Source: Rahnella laticis
GTDB taxonomy: Bacteria; Pseudomonadota; Gammaproteobacteria; Enterobacterales; Enterobacteriaceae
Direction: 5' to 3'
NCBI RefSeq assembly: GCF_015644585.1
Contig: NZ_JADOBI010000002.1
Location: 558,001 to 622,000 of the forward strand
DNA: 64,000 nucleotides
Below are positions 36,249 through 45,539 of this stretch, in pieces (the stretch's first letter is position 1; each line of letters begins with the position of its first letter). A program made the translations under genes and the position numbers. Under the pieces are notes generated by a model. The model had not been told where the DNA came from and did not search any database. It saw only the letters and a list, made by a program, of their open reading frames with translations.

Positions 36249-37934
36249 ATGTTGATAGGGATAGATTTAGGCACGTCAAACAGTGCTGTTTCCATCTGGC
36301 AGGACGGTCAGGCCGTTCTGATACCGAATGCCTACGGGCACAATCTCACGCCTTCGGTTATCGGGCTCGATGATAACGGGCACATTCTTGTCGGCGCACC
36401 CGCTCACGCCCGCCTGTTTACTCACCCCGGTTTAACCCTCTCCAGTTTTAAACGCTTCATGGGCACCGACCATAATTTCCGGCTCGGACATCAGTCTTTT
36501 CGTGCAGAAGAGCTTTCCGCCCTGCTGTTGCGCAGCCTGAAAGCCGACGCCGAGCAGCATTGCGGGTGTAAAGTCGAACGCGCCATCATTACCGTTCCCG
36601 CCTATTTCAATGACATTCAGCGTAAAGCCGTAAAAACTGCCGGTGAGCTGGCGGGTTTGCACGTTGAGCGCTTGCTGAACGAACCGACCGCCGCATCGCT
36701 GGCTTACGGGCTGGCGAATCAGCAGGAGCAGAAGTTTCTGGTGTTCGATCTGGGCGGCGGCACTTTTGATGTCTCGATCATCGATATGTTCGAAGGCGTC
36801 ATAGAAGTGCGTGCCAGCAGCGGCGATGTGTTTCTCGGCGGCGATGATTTTACGCGCAGCCTGGTCAGCTGGATGCTGGCGCAATTTCCGCAACTCGATC
36901 AGGATGACACCGGTTTACACGGCCGGCTCGTCACATTAGCGGAGCGGGCCAAGCGCCAGCTGACGACGCAGGACAGTACGCCCGTCAGTTATCAGCATGA
37001 AGGCGAAACGCTGAACTGGACGATCACGACGGAGATCTTGGCGCAGTGTTGTGAAAGTGCGCTGGAACGGATGAAAAAGCCGGTGATACAGGCGCTGCGT
37101 GATGCGAAGTTTTCCGCCGATCAGGTGGACCACATTGTGCTGGTGGGCGGCGCGACGCGGATGCCACTGGTGCGTCAGGCTGTCGCGCGTTTGTTTGGCC
37201 GTTTCCCGCGCTGCGATCTACAGCCCGATGAAGCGGTTGCGCTGGGGGCGGGAATTCAGGCCGGGCTGGCGATGCAGGATCAGGCACTTGACGATATAGT
37301 GCTGACTGACGTGATGCCCTTCACGCTCGGTATTGAGATTGCGCGACGTAAAGGCGAAGGCTATGAGACGGGGCATTTTATGCCGCTGATCGAACGCAAT
37401 AGCTTTGTGCCGGTGAGCCGTGTTGAATCCGTCCGCACAACGACCGACCAGCAAAAAATGCTCGAATTTTCGATTTACCAGGGCGAAGGCCGCCGCGTTT
37501 CCGACAATATTTTGCTCGGTTCATTATCGCTGGATATCCCGCCACGCCCTGCCGGTGAAATCACCGCCGACGTGCGTTTTACCTATACGCTCGACGGTAT
37601 TCTGGAAGTGGAATGCAAAATCGATCATAGCGGTGAGATGCAAAAACTGGTGATCGAAAAATCCCCCGGCTCGCTCACGCCTGAACAAATTTCCGCCAGC
37701 CTGATGAAACTGGAAAACATCAAACAGCACCCGCGTGAGCAACTGGTTAACCGCCAGCTGATCGCCGAAGCCAATGCGTTTTACGAACAAAGTCTGGGTG
37801 AGCAACGTCAATATATCGCCGATCATCTTTACCGTTTCGAAAGCGTGCTGGACACGCAGGATGCCCGGCAAATCGCTGAAGCACGCAAGGAAATCGAGGG
37901 ACTGATCGCGTATCTTCGCAAGGAATGGGAGTAA
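36249..37934 (+). CDS. hscC: Hsp70-family chaperone HscC
   Basis: A 561-residue cytoplasmic DnaK homologue shorter than DnaK (E. coli HscC 556). ATPase motifs are at 4-13 (IDLGTSNSAV), DLGGGTFDVSII near 170-182 and VLVGGATRMPLVRQ near 296-310. The substrate-binding beta domain follows, with a shortened helical lid. HscC (Hsc62) is a specialised Hsp70 that in E. coli works with DjlC-type J proteins. GGGAG lies 8 nt upstream. The next gene begins after 4 nt and encodes such a J-like protein, so chaperone and cofactors form one operon. Confidence 0.94.
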   Translation: MLIGIDLGTSNSAVSIWQDGQAVLIPNAYGHNLTPSVIGLDDNGHILVGAPAHARLFTHPGLTLSSFKRFMGTDHNFRLGHQSFRAEELSALLLRSLKADAEQHCGCKVERAIITVPAYFNDIQRKAVKTAGELAGLHVERLLNEPTAASLAYGLANQQEQKFLVFDLGGGTFDVSIIDMFEGVIEVRASSGDVFLGGDDFTRSLVSWMLAQFPQLDQDDTGLHGRLVTLAERAKRQLTTQDSTPVSYQHEGETLNWTITTEILAQCCESALERMKKPVIQALRDAKFSADQVDHIVLVGGATRMPLVRQAVARLFGRFPRCDLQPDEAVALGAGIQAGLAMQDQALDDIVLTDVMPFTLGIEIARRKGEGYETGHFMPLIERNSFVPVSRVESVRTTTDQQKMLEFSIYQGEGRRVSDNILLGSLSLDIPPRPAGEITADVRFTYTLDGILEVECKIDHSGEMQKLVIEKSPGSLTPEQISASLMKLENIKQHPREQLVNRQLIAEANAFYEQSLGEQRQYIADHLYRFESVLDTQDARQIAEARKEIEGLIAYLRKEWE

Positions 37935-37938
37935 ACGG

Positions 37939-39201
37939 ATGAGCATCTGGTCAGTCTTAGACATCGAACCTACCGACGATCTGAGCATTATCAAGCGCGC
38001 TTACGCCCGTAAACTGAAAACAACGCGGCCAGATCAGGATCCGGAAGGCTATCAGCGGCTGAGGGAGGCGTTCGAGCAGGCGAAAACTATTCCAAATGTA
38101 CGCAGTTTAAATGCTGCACAAGATCGTGCTTTTACAGAGTTGTCGAAGCCTGAATACAGTGCGCCGGTTTCGCAACAGCAGATCCTCAATCAGGTTTATG
38201 AAATTGTGACTTTGCTGCTTGCCGATGCCACCGCCGGTTTTGAAAGGCTGTACACCTGTTTGTCTGAAGGTCCTCTGGAAAATATTCACGCCCGTGAGAT
38301 GTTCAACCATTTTCTGGCAGAGGAATTGGGTAAACGTGAAGGTGTTACCCGTTCAGTGCTGATCAACGTGGCCGCCATGATGGGATGGAAAATCGAAAAT
38401 TTCAGACCTGAAGGGATTTCCGTGGATCAGTTATGGGCGATTTACACGCAGACTGAAAACACAGAGGCTTCACAATACTGGGATTCCCTCGTAAATGAAT
38501 CTGAGAAGTCCATGCAGGAACATGAACGATTTCAGTTGCTGAGCGTTGAGGGCAAAAAACTGCCTTTCATGGCGAGGTTAATTCCGGGTTATGTCGGCCT
38601 GCTACGTAAGACCGTAGAAGAAATCAGCACGTACCATCCTGTATTGCTGGAGCGGGTTAATCCGCAGTTGCTCAAAACGTTATCCGGGCTACGTTTAGCT
38701 TTGGACTGGAGTACAGCTTTTTTTATCGTGTTCTGGGGAATGGTGATCGCTATTGGAATTCGCCATGACGAACATCCGCTGCGCGATGTGTCGATTATTA
38801 TTTCCGTTCTACTTATCTGTACGTGGGGCAAAAGCGAGCTAAAGCGTAATTTCAGACATTCGCAAAACGTTGTGGCGATATTCGAAACTCTGCTTTCGCT
38901 GCTCATCTTTGCCGTGTTTGCAAAAATCTTCAGCGGCTTGTACGGGCAACTGCATTTCATGTACGACGACCCGGGACGTGGTCCGGCACTTTTTGGCATG
39001 CTTGCCGCTTTCGTACTTTTCCTCATATGGGCAATTTGTCCGCGATACTGGCGCTGGTACAACCTTATCAGCAATAGCCTGACCGCATTTGTCACATTTC
39101 CATGGCAGCAGGCAAAAAAATCTGGCGTGATATGGCGCATCGTCATTTGTGCTTTGATGTTATTCCTTTATTCGTGGCTAGTGACCTGGGCGGTGGCATG
39201 A
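37939..39201 (+). CDS. J-domain-like membrane protein, DjlB/DjlC family (first copy)
   Basis: A 420-residue protein. The N-terminal ~55 residues (IWSVLDIEPTDDLSIIKRAY, then ARKLKTTRPDQDPEGYQRLR) form a degenerate J domain in which the HPD tripeptide reads RPD. About five membrane helices fill the C-terminal third (250-420). In E. coli DjlB and DjlC are inner-membrane cochaperones of HscC. It starts 4 nt after hscC and overlaps the second copy by 4 nt. Its first 142 coding nucleotides after the fifth base are nearly identical to those of the second copy, whereas the rest has diverged. Confidence 0.87.
   Translation: MSIWSVLDIEPTDDLSIIKRAYARKLKTTRPDQDPEGYQRLREAFEQAKTIPNVRSLNAAQDRAFTELSKPEYSAPVSQQQILNQVYEIVTLLLADATAGFERLYTCLSEGPLENIHAREMFNHFLAEELGKREGVTRSVLINVAAMMGWKIENFRPEGISVDQLWAIYTQTENTEASQYWDSLVNESEKSMQEHERFQLLSVEGKKLPFMARLIPGYVGLLRKTVEEISTYHPVLLERVNPQLLKTLSGLRLALDWSTAFFIVFWGMVIAIGIRHDEHPLRDVSIIISVLLICTWGKSELKRNFRHSQNVVAIFETLLSLLIFAVFAKIFSGLYGQLHFMYDDPGRGPALFGMLAAFVLFLIWAICPRYWRWYNLISNSLTAFVTFPWQQAKKSGVIWRIVICALMLFLYSWLVTWAVA
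37944..38085 (+). repeat. 142-nt block shared with 39212-39353 (copy 1)
   Basis: Aligned base by base with the block in the next gene, only two positions differ (C/T within CCTACYGAC and A/G within GAGCRTTA). It covers the J-like domain. Outside the block the two genes are only distantly similar. Confidence 0.95.
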
Positions 39202-40520
39202 ACAACCCATACATCTGGTCAGTCTTAGACATCGAACCTACTGACGATCTGAGCGTTATCAAGCGCGCTTACGCCCGTAAACTGAAAACAACGCGGCCAG
39301 ATCAGGATCCGGAAGGCTATCAGCGGCTGAGGGAGGCGTTCGAGCAGGCGAAAGCTTATGCGGAACGCCCTTCGCAGAGTGACGTTGTCACGGAAACTCT
39401 GAATGAATCCCCCTCTTTCGCTTTACGGATGCCGGTTCACATCGAGCCTTTAAAAGAGCTCGCGCCGGATATCGATGATGCGCTGGAACAGGAATTAGAG
39501 GCGTTAAGGCCGGTGACTGCAATCATCGATCTCATGATGGAAGATGAAACCGAAGGCCTGAACCTGCTCAAGTCCGTGCTATCCGGTGAGCTTTTGCAAA
39601 ATCTGCGTCTGCGGGAAGTCTTCAGTCAGGAACTGGCCGCGCAGCTGAGTGAGCGCGAAGGTTTGTATTCGGCGCTGCTTATTCGCGTTTCAGAGATCAT
39701 GGGCTGGGATATTGACCATTATCAGCCGGGTGGTATACCCGCGCATCGTCTGGCCGCGCTTTATCGTCAGATTGAAAATACGGGCGCGAAGTATTACCTG
39801 GCTCAGTTGCAAAATAAATATCAGAAATCCGCACTGGATCGGCAGCGGTTGAGGTTGCTTACCGTCGAAGGCGCTACGCTTGCGTGGTGGGCAAGGTGGA
39901 TGCCTGATTTTCTGAAGCCGCTGTATGATGAACTCAGTTATATCAGGATGAATTTCCCTTCACTGTTGCCGAAAATAAACTCTCAACTGGTGAAAGCGCT
40001 CGATGAATCACGAACAGCCATGAGCTGGGGCGCGGTGTTTCTGACTGGTTTCTGGCTTTTACTGACATTGCTTGCGACACGCGAAGACCCTGACAAGTGG
40101 CGTGACCGGATCCTGTTGATCGCGATTATCGGCGTTTATACGCAGGGCTACAGTTTTCTGGAAAGAGTTCTGCGTTACCGGCCCTGGTGGCTGAAGGTTG
40201 CGGAAGGCGGACTTTCGCTGCTCGCCCTTCTGATTTTAGTGAAAATGCTGTTGGGCTTTTTCGACGCTTTCAAACCAGAATCTGGCCATCTTCAAATGCT
40301 GATAACCAATTACGGCGTAATGAGTGTTGTCGGTTTCTGTGTGCTCTGGATGATGGCGCCGAAGGCCTGGAAATGGTACCAGGTTCCTCTTAACGCCATG
40401 ATTATTCTGGTGGTGTTCCCGTGGCAGCTGATGAAAAAATCTGAAGGGATTGTGGGCATTGTGTCATTTGTTTTGTTGCTGGCGATGTATGCCTTTTTGA
40501 TTGCTTTGGGGATCCGCTGA
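39198..40520 (+). CDS. J-domain-like membrane protein, DjlB/DjlC family (second copy)
   Basis: A 440-residue paralogue of the preceding gene, beginning MNNPYIWSVLDIEP; its ATG overlaps the upstream stop codon (ATGA). It has the same degenerate J domain with RPD for HPD, an acidic middle region and about six membrane helices from residue 275 on. Probable HscC partner at the inner membrane, from the operon order hscC-djl-djl. Apart from the N-terminal block, the two proteins differ in length and sequence, so they may serve different clients. It ends before a strong bidirectional terminator. Confidence 0.87.
   Translation: MNNPYIWSVLDIEPTDDLSVIKRAYARKLKTTRPDQDPEGYQRLREAFEQAKAYAERPSQSDVVTETLNESPSFALRMPVHIEPLKELAPDIDDALEQELEALRPVTAIIDLMMEDETEGLNLLKSVLSGELLQNLRLREVFSQELAAQLSEREGLYSALLIRVSEIMGWDIDHYQPGGIPAHRLAALYRQIENTGAKYYLAQLQNKYQKSALDRQRLRLLTVEGATLAWWARWMPDFLKPLYDELSYIRMNFPSLLPKINSQLVKALDESRTAMSWGAVFLTGFWLLLTLLATREDPDKWRDRILLIAIIGVYTQGYSFLERVLRYRPWWLKVAEGGLSLLALLILVKMLLGFFDAFKPESGHLQMLITNYGVMSVVGFCVLWMMAPKAWKWYQVPLNAMIILVVFPWQLMKKSEGIVGIVSFVLLLAMYAFLIALGIR
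39212..39353 (+). repeat. 142-nt block shared with 37944-38085 (copy 2)
   Basis: Second copy of the nearly identical block; see the first copy. Distance between copies is 1268 nt, in direct orientation. Confidence 0.95.
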
Positions 40521-40528
40521 AAAAATAA

Positions 40529-40552
40529 CAGGCTGGCCTCTCCGCCAGCCTG
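40529..40552. terminator. Bidirectional terminator between djl copy 2 and amyA
   Basis: CAGGCTGGC / GCCAGCCTG perfect 9-bp stem with a 6-nt loop between two convergent genes. It is followed by ACTTTTC on the plus strand and TTATTTTT on the minus strand. Confidence 0.85.
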
Positions 40553-40557
40553 ACTTT

Positions 40558-42039
40558 TCACTCCGCCAGAACCCAGACGCTGACGCTGCCTGCTTCACAG
40601 AAGAACTGCGCCGCGCCATTTTCATCGGTTTCAATGATGTCTTCGCGGTGTTCCAGTAAATCGCGCCATTTCTTATGCGCGAAACCGTCGCCCAGTTCGA
40701 TGGTCTTTTCTCCGCCTTCCCCGTTTGACATCACCACCACGCAGCCCGGATGCTCTTCGGTTCCGCTGCGGCTGAATGCAATACAGTTAGGGTGATCGAG
40801 ATAATCGGTCTGAACGCCCCACGCGTATGTCTGGCGTGCTTTGATCAGCGTTTCCAGTTGCGGGATCGCAGGCAGTTCGATGGTGTAATTATTGCCGTCA
40901 TCCCCTTCATCTTCGTAACTTGCGCCAATCAAATCCGGGTAAAACACAATTGGCACGCCCTGCTCACGCAGAAGGATTAACGCATAAGCCAGCGGTTTGA
41001 ACCACGGCTCAACCGGCGCTTCCAGCGACTGTAGCGGCTGCGTGTCGTGGTTGGCGACCAGCGTGACCGCGTGTGACGCGTCGGCGGCGACCAGCGTGTT
41101 GTCAAAAATGGTGGTCAGATCGAAATCCGCGCCCTGCTTTGAGGCATGATGGAAGTTCAGCTGCAACGGCGCATCGAACAGCATCGTTTTGCCTTCCACC
41201 TGATGGATGTAATTTTGCAGTGTGGGCACATCGAACGACCAGTATTCTGCCACCAGATACATCGGCTGTTCGGATTCAGCCTGAATATGGTCAATCCATT
41301 CTTTATAGAACCAGGCCGGAATATGCTTGACCGCGTCCAGCCTGAACCCCGTGCAGCCGGTTTGTTCCATGATCCAGCGGCCCCAGTATTTGAGCTCTTC
41401 GCTGACCGCATTATTACGGAAATCAACGTTGGCGCCCATCAGGTAATCGTAATTCCCAAACTCGTCGTCGACCTGATCGTTCCAGCCGCCACCGGTGTAA
41501 TCGTTGATGATTTTGAAAATGCCGTTTTCATCCGGGTTTTCAATGTGATCGACGCCACTGAAGCAGTGGAAATCCCAGACAAACTTGGAGTACTGCCCGT
41601 TTCGGGCGGCAAAGATGAATCGCGTCCAGGCATCGGCTTCGATGATGTCGTCGCTGATATCTTCACGGTCATCCATATTGACGCGGTTAACCTGCACGCG
41701 CTCTTTTTCGTCTGCGCCCATTTTATGGTTGAGCACTACATCGAGAATGACGCCAAGCTGATGGTGTTTCAGCGCCTGAACAGCAGCCAGAAATCCCTCT
41801 TTGTCGCCGTACTTGGTGGCGCGTGAGCCTTTCTGGTCAAACTCGCCCAAATCGAATAAGTCGTAAGTGTCATAACCCACTGAGTATCCGCCGGAACCGC
41901 CTTTATATGCCGGGGGAAGCCAGGCTGCTGTGATCCCGATTTCGGCCAGCCACGCGGCTTTTTCTGCAACCTCAGGCCACAATTTTCCGCCATCCGGGTA
42001 ATACCAGTGGAAGAACTGAAACAACGTAGGATTCTGCAT
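40558..42039 (-). CDS. amyA: Cytoplasmic alpha-amylase AmyA
   Basis: A 493-residue enzyme (E. coli AmyA 495) with no signal peptide, so cytoplasmic. GH13 regions are visible: DVVLNHK (region I), GFRLDAVKH with the nucleophile Asp (region II), VAEYW with the acid/base Glu (region III) and LVANHDTQP (region IV). It hydrolyses internal alpha-1,4 bonds in maltodextrins and glycogen. It is monocistronic, between the chaperone operon and proP, with terminators on both sides. Confidence 0.95.
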   Translation of the reverse strand: MQNPTLFQFFHWYYPDGGKLWPEVAEKAAWLAEIGITAAWLPPAYKGGSGGYSVGYDTYDLFDLGEFDQKGSRATKYGDKEGFLAAVQALKHHQLGVILDVVLNHKMGADEKERVQVNRVNMDDREDISDDIIEADAWTRFIFAARNGQYSKFVWDFHCFSGVDHIENPDENGIFKIINDYTGGGWNDQVDDEFGNYDYLMGANVDFRNNAVSEELKYWGRWIMEQTGCTGFRLDAVKHIPAWFYKEWIDHIQAESEQPMYLVAEYWSFDVPTLQNYIHQVEGKTMLFDAPLQLNFHHASKQGADFDLTTIFDNTLVAADASHAVTLVANHDTQPLQSLEAPVEPWFKPLAYALILLREQGVPIVFYPDLIGASYEDEGDDGNNYTIELPAIPQLETLIKARQTYAWGVQTDYLDHPNCIAFSRSGTEEHPGCVVVMSNGEGGEKTIELGDGFAHKKWRDLLEHREDIIETDENGAAQFFCEAGSVSVWVLAE

Positions 42040-42110
42040 ACAGGATTTCCATTAAGATGACCGGGAAATGAAGTATGGAGCAGGAATAGAGAACTGCGAG
42101 GTAAAGGACA

Positions 42111-42140
42111 AAAAAAAGCCGGTCAGGAGGTGACCGGCTT
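42111..42140 (-). terminator. Terminator after proP
   Basis: AAGCCGGTCA / TGACCGGCTT perfect 10-bp stem with a 5-nt loop, followed on the minus strand by a run of T. It is 21 nt past the proP stop codon. Confidence 0.88.
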
Positions 42141-42161
42141 GTGTTTTGCATCAGCGCTGAA

Positions 42162-43664
42162 TCAGTTGATTTCAGGGTGCTGCGCGATCAGGTTCTTTCT
42201 TTTTGCTTCGAGTTCAGCAATCTGCGCATCAATATCTTCAATTTTATGTTCGATATTGTCGTGATGCTCCTGAAGGATTTCACGGGCTTCTGCGCGGTCA
42301 GACGCGGCTGGCGTCGCGCCTTTCAGCGGACGGTTCGCGGTTTCTTTCATGAAGATACCGGTCACCAGGCCAATGACGGAAATGACCATCAGATAGTACG
42401 CAGGCATGTACAGGTTGTTGGTCGCTTCCACCAGCCACGCCACGATGGTTGGTGTCAGGCCGGCAATCAGCACGGAGACGTTAAACGCAATGGCCAGCGC
42501 GCTGTAACGGATGTGCGTCGGGAACATCGCCGGTAAGGTGGACGCCATCACGCCGATGAAGCAGTTCAGCAGCACAGCCAGAATCAGTAACCCGAGGAAA
42601 ATCAGGCCGATCACATCACTGTTAATCAGAATGAAGCACGGAATTGCCAGAATGAACAAGCCGATGCTGCCGATAATGACGAAGGGTTTGCGCCCGAAAC
42701 GGTCGCTCAGCATCCCCATAAACGGCTGCACAAACAGCATACCGACCATGATGGCGATGATAATCAACACGCCGTGATCTTCAGAATAATGCAGGCTGTG
42801 AGACAGGTAACTTGGCATGTACGTCAGCAACATGTAGTAGGTGACGTTGGTGGCGATCACCATGCCGACGCAGATAATCAGCGGTTTCCACTGTTTGGTC
42901 AGGATTTCGCGGAAAGAGACTTTCGGCGGCTCGGCAATATCTTTGCGTGAGTCGCTGTCGATTTTATCCACGTGCTGCTGGAATGTCGGGGTTTCTTCCA
43001 GCGCATGGCGAAGGTAAATCCCGATCAGACCCAGCGGTGCGGCGATGAAGAACGGAATACGCCAGCCCCACTCGAGGAAGTTCGCGTCACCGACAATGCT
43101 GGAAATCAGCACCACGACGCCCGCACCCAGAATAAACCCGGCGATGGAACCGAAATCAAGCCAGCTGCCGAGGAAGCCACGTTTTCTGTCCGGAGAATAT
43201 TCAGCAACAAAAATCGCCGCACCGGTGTATTCACCGCCTACGGAGAAGCCTTGCGCCAGTTTCGCCAGTAATAACAGGATCGGCGCCCAGATGCCGATAG
43301 TGGCATAGCCGGGTATCAGACCGATACAGAAGGTACTGACGGACATGATGATAATGGTGACGGATAACACTTTCTGGCGGCCAAATTTGTCGCCCAGTGC
43401 GCCGAAGAACAGACCGCCCAGAGGTCTGACGAGGAAGGGAACCGAGAAGGTTGCCAGTGCTGCAATCATCTGAATGCCGGGATCGGCACCCGGGAAAAAC
43501 ACCTGACCTAAAGCGAAGGCCACAAAGCCATACACACCGAAGTCAAACCATTCCATCGCGTTGCCCAGCGCGGCGGCGGTAATAGCTTTCTTCAGTTTTT
43601 TGTCGTCAATGATAGTAATGTCATTGATTTGCATAGGTTTAACACGTTTTCTTCTTAATCTCAT
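42162..43664 (-). CDS. proP: Osmolyte/H+ symporter ProP
   Basis: A 500-residue MFS transporter matching E. coli ProP along its length. It has 12 membrane helices, the MFS loop GDKFGRQK, and a long C-terminal extension (about 455-500) predicted as an antiparallel coiled coil (HHDNIEHKIEDIDAQIAELE). That extension tunes osmotic activation in E. coli ProP. It imports proline and glycine betaine under osmotic stress. The start MRLRRKRVKP fits the E. coli N-terminus, and GGGA lies about 8 nt upstream. A CRP site lies in the region shared with ogl; E. coli proP P1 is CRP-repressed. Confidence 0.95.
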   Translation of the reverse strand: MRLRRKRVKPMQINDITIIDDKKLKKAITAAALGNAMEWFDFGVYGFVAFALGQVFFPGADPGIQMIAALATFSVPFLVRPLGGLFFGALGDKFGRQKVLSVTIIIMSVSTFCIGLIPGYATIGIWAPILLLLAKLAQGFSVGGEYTGAAIFVAEYSPDRKRGFLGSWLDFGSIAGFILGAGVVVLISSIVGDANFLEWGWRIPFFIAAPLGLIGIYLRHALEETPTFQQHVDKIDSDSRKDIAEPPKVSFREILTKQWKPLIICVGMVIATNVTYYMLLTYMPSYLSHSLHYSEDHGVLIIIAIMVGMLFVQPFMGMLSDRFGRKPFVIIGSIGLFILAIPCFILINSDVIGLIFLGLLILAVLLNCFIGVMASTLPAMFPTHIRYSALAIAFNVSVLIAGLTPTIVAWLVEATNNLYMPAYYLMVISVIGLVTGIFMKETANRPLKGATPAASDRAEAREILQEHHDNIEHKIEDIDAQIAELEAKRKNLIAQHPEIN

Positions 43665-43810
43665 CTTTTACATCCCTTTTCTAAAATACTCCACTGTGTA
43701 AGCGTGAGATATTTTTGTTCGTACCCTTTAACTATTTCAGGTATCAATAATTTTTCAGCAAGCCCTATCATTATAGAATGGTTTTCGGCAGAGGCAAAAG
43801 GCGGCCATTT

Positions 43811-43826
43811 TGTGATCAGCTTTACA
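43811..43826. promoter_or_regulatory. CRP site between proP and ogl
   Basis: TGTGA-TCAGCT-TTACA matches nine of ten core positions. It is 147 nt upstream of proP and 132 nt upstream of ogl, so it could serve either; CRP acts on both genes in related bacteria. Confidence 0.6.
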
Positions 43827-43883
43827 CTTTTGTTTTCCCCTGCCCCTGTTGCATCGCGTCAAGTGGTAATGTGTTTTCAAATT

Positions 43884-43903
43884 AATGAAACTGCATTTTA
43901 ATT
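43884..43903. promoter_or_regulatory. KdgR operator upstream of ogl
   Basis: AATGAAAC-TGCA-TTTTAATT: the left half fits the KdgR half-site exactly and the right half at six of eight positions. It is 54 nt upstream of the ogl ATG, a position that would repress ogl-kdgF until KDG accumulates. Confidence 0.7.
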
Positions 43904-43957
43904 AATGAAAAGGAAGCCAGAATAGCGGCTAATTTCATGCTACTGATGGGGTGAATC

Positions 43958-45139
43958 ATGGCTAAAGGTTCTCAGATTCAATTCAATTTCCACACCGTTC
44001 AGGATCCTCAGACCGGTGCCCGTGTGACGCGTTTAACGCCTCCCGACGTTCTGTGTCATCGCAATTATTTCTATCAAAAGTGTTTTACGCGTGATGGCAA
44101 TAAGCTGCTTTTCGCCGGGGAGTTCGACGGTAACCGCAACTATTATCTTCTGGATCTCACCACGCAAAAAGCGGTTCAGCTGACCGAAGGCGCAGGCGAT
44201 AACACGTTCGGTGGTTTTCTTTCACCCGACGATCAGTCGCTTTACTACGTGAAGAATGAGCGCAGCCTGCAATGCGTCACGCTGAAAGATTTCAGTGAAC
44301 GTACCGTGTATCAGGTACCTGAAGAATGGGTCGGGTACGGAACGTGGGTGGCAAACAGTGAATGTACCCGTCTGGTCGGTATCGAAATCAGTCGCAAGGA
44401 CTGGACGCCGCTCACCGACTGGACGATTTTCCAGACGTTTTATCACAGCAACCCGCACTGCCGTCTGCTGGGCGTCGATTTGCTCAGCGGAAAATCCCGT
44501 GTGATCCACGAGAAAAATGAGTGGCTTGGCCATCCGATTTATCGTCCGTTTGATGACAATACCGTCGCATTCTGCCACGAAGGCCCGCACGATCTGGTCG
44601 ATGCGCGCATGTGGCTGGTAAACGAAGATGGCAGCAACGTGCGCAAGGTGAAAGAACATGCGCCAGGCGAAAGCTGCACTCATGAATTCTGGGTGCCGGA
44701 CGGATCAGCACTGATGTACGTGTCCTACCTGAAAGGCCAGCACGATCGCCATATCCGGCGCTTTGATCCGCAAACCGGGGAAGACGTTTCACTGATGACG
44801 ATGCCTGCCTGTTCACATCTGATGAGTAATGAAAACGGATCATTGCTGGTGGGCGACGGATCCGGCACGCCGGTGGATGTGCAGGATACCGCCAGCCATA
44901 CAATTGATAACGATCCGTGGCTGTACATTTTTGATGCCGAATCCCGCCGGTACGCACCGCTTGCAGCACATAACAGTTCCTGGCGCGTGCTCGATGGCGA
45001 TCGTCAGGTGACGCATCCGCACCCTTCTTTCTCGCCGGACGATCGTCATGTGCTGTTCACTACCGATCACGAAGGGCTTCCGGCGCTGTATCTGGCCGAA
45101 ATCCCGGCAGGCCTGCTCAGTTCATTACGCGAGGACTAA
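43958..45139 (+). CDS. ogl: Oligogalacturonate lyase Ogl (PL22)
   Basis: A 393-residue cytoplasmic seven-bladed beta-propeller lyase; Dickeya Ogl is about 388. Blade motifs include LLFAGEFDGNRNYYLLDL, VRKVKEHAPGESCTHEFWVPDG and HPHPSFSPDDRHVLFTTDHEG. His-rich stretches supply the Mn2+ site of PL22. It cleaves short, unsaturated oligogalacturonides into 5-keto-4-deoxyuronate monomers. It is followed by kdgF after 6 nt. KdgR and CRP sites lie upstream, matching the regulation of ogl in soft-rot bacteria. There is no signal peptide, as expected. Confidence 0.95.
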   Translation: MAKGSQIQFNFHTVQDPQTGARVTRLTPPDVLCHRNYFYQKCFTRDGNKLLFAGEFDGNRNYYLLDLTTQKAVQLTEGAGDNTFGGFLSPDDQSLYYVKNERSLQCVTLKDFSERTVYQVPEEWVGYGTWVANSECTRLVGIEISRKDWTPLTDWTIFQTFYHSNPHCRLLGVDLLSGKSRVIHEKNEWLGHPIYRPFDDNTVAFCHEGPHDLVDARMWLVNEDGSNVRKVKEHAPGESCTHEFWVPDGSALMYVSYLKGQHDRHIRRFDPQTGEDVSLMTMPACSHLMSNENGSLLVGDGSGTPVDVQDTASHTIDNDPWLYIFDAESRRYAPLAAHNSSWRVLDGDRQVTHPHPSFSPDDRHVLFTTDHEGLPALYLAEIPAGLLSSLRED

Positions 45140-45145
45140 ACGACG

Positions 45146-45466
45146 ATGTTTATTTATAAGAAAGATATTCCACTTCAGGATCTGGGCGACGGTGTAGGTC
45201 GTCGCGTTCTGGCGCATGGCGGCACGATGATGGCGGTGGAAGTCTCATTTGAAACGGGGGCTATCGGCCCGATGCATAATCATGTGCATGAACAACTGAC
45301 GTATGTGCTGTCTGGGCGTTTTAGATTCACCATCGGCGAGGAAACGCACGAGGTTTCAGCAGGCGATACGCTGTATAAAAAACCGTACATAATGCACGGC
45401 TGCGTATGCCTGGAAAAAGGCGTGTTGCTTGATACGTTTACGCCGCAGCGCCAGGATTTCCTTTAA
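45146..45466 (+). CDS. kdgF: Pectin-degradation cupin KdgF
   Basis: A 106-residue single-domain cupin. The metal-binding HNHVHEQ stretch gives His44, His46 and His48, and a further His84 lies in KKPYIMHG. KdgF converts the unsaturated uronate released by Ogl into the linear 4-deoxy-L-threo-5-hexosulose uronate (DKI), a step once thought spontaneous. It is 6 nt downstream of ogl in the same operon and ends in a strong bidirectional terminator. Its position between Ogl and the isomerase-dehydrogenase pair fits the pathway order. Confidence 0.9.
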   Translation: MFIYKKDIPLQDLGDGVGRRVLAHGGTMMAVEVSFETGAIGPMHNHVHEQLTYVLSGRFRFTIGEETHEVSAGDTLYKKPYIMHGCVCLEKGVLLDTFTPQRQDFL

Positions 45467-45485
45467 CCCGTCATCTTTGCCCATT

Positions 45486-45518
45486 AAAAAACCGGTACTC
45501 ACTGAGTACCGGTTTTTT
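45486..45518. terminator. Bidirectional terminator between kdgF and the RpiB-family gene
   Basis: Arms at 45486-45501 and 45503-45518 are perfectly complementary over 16 positions with an effective loop of about 5 nt. A run of T follows on both strands, and the two operons converge here. Confidence 0.92.
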
Positions 45519-45539
45519 ATCGCCTGGAAGAAACTGAAA

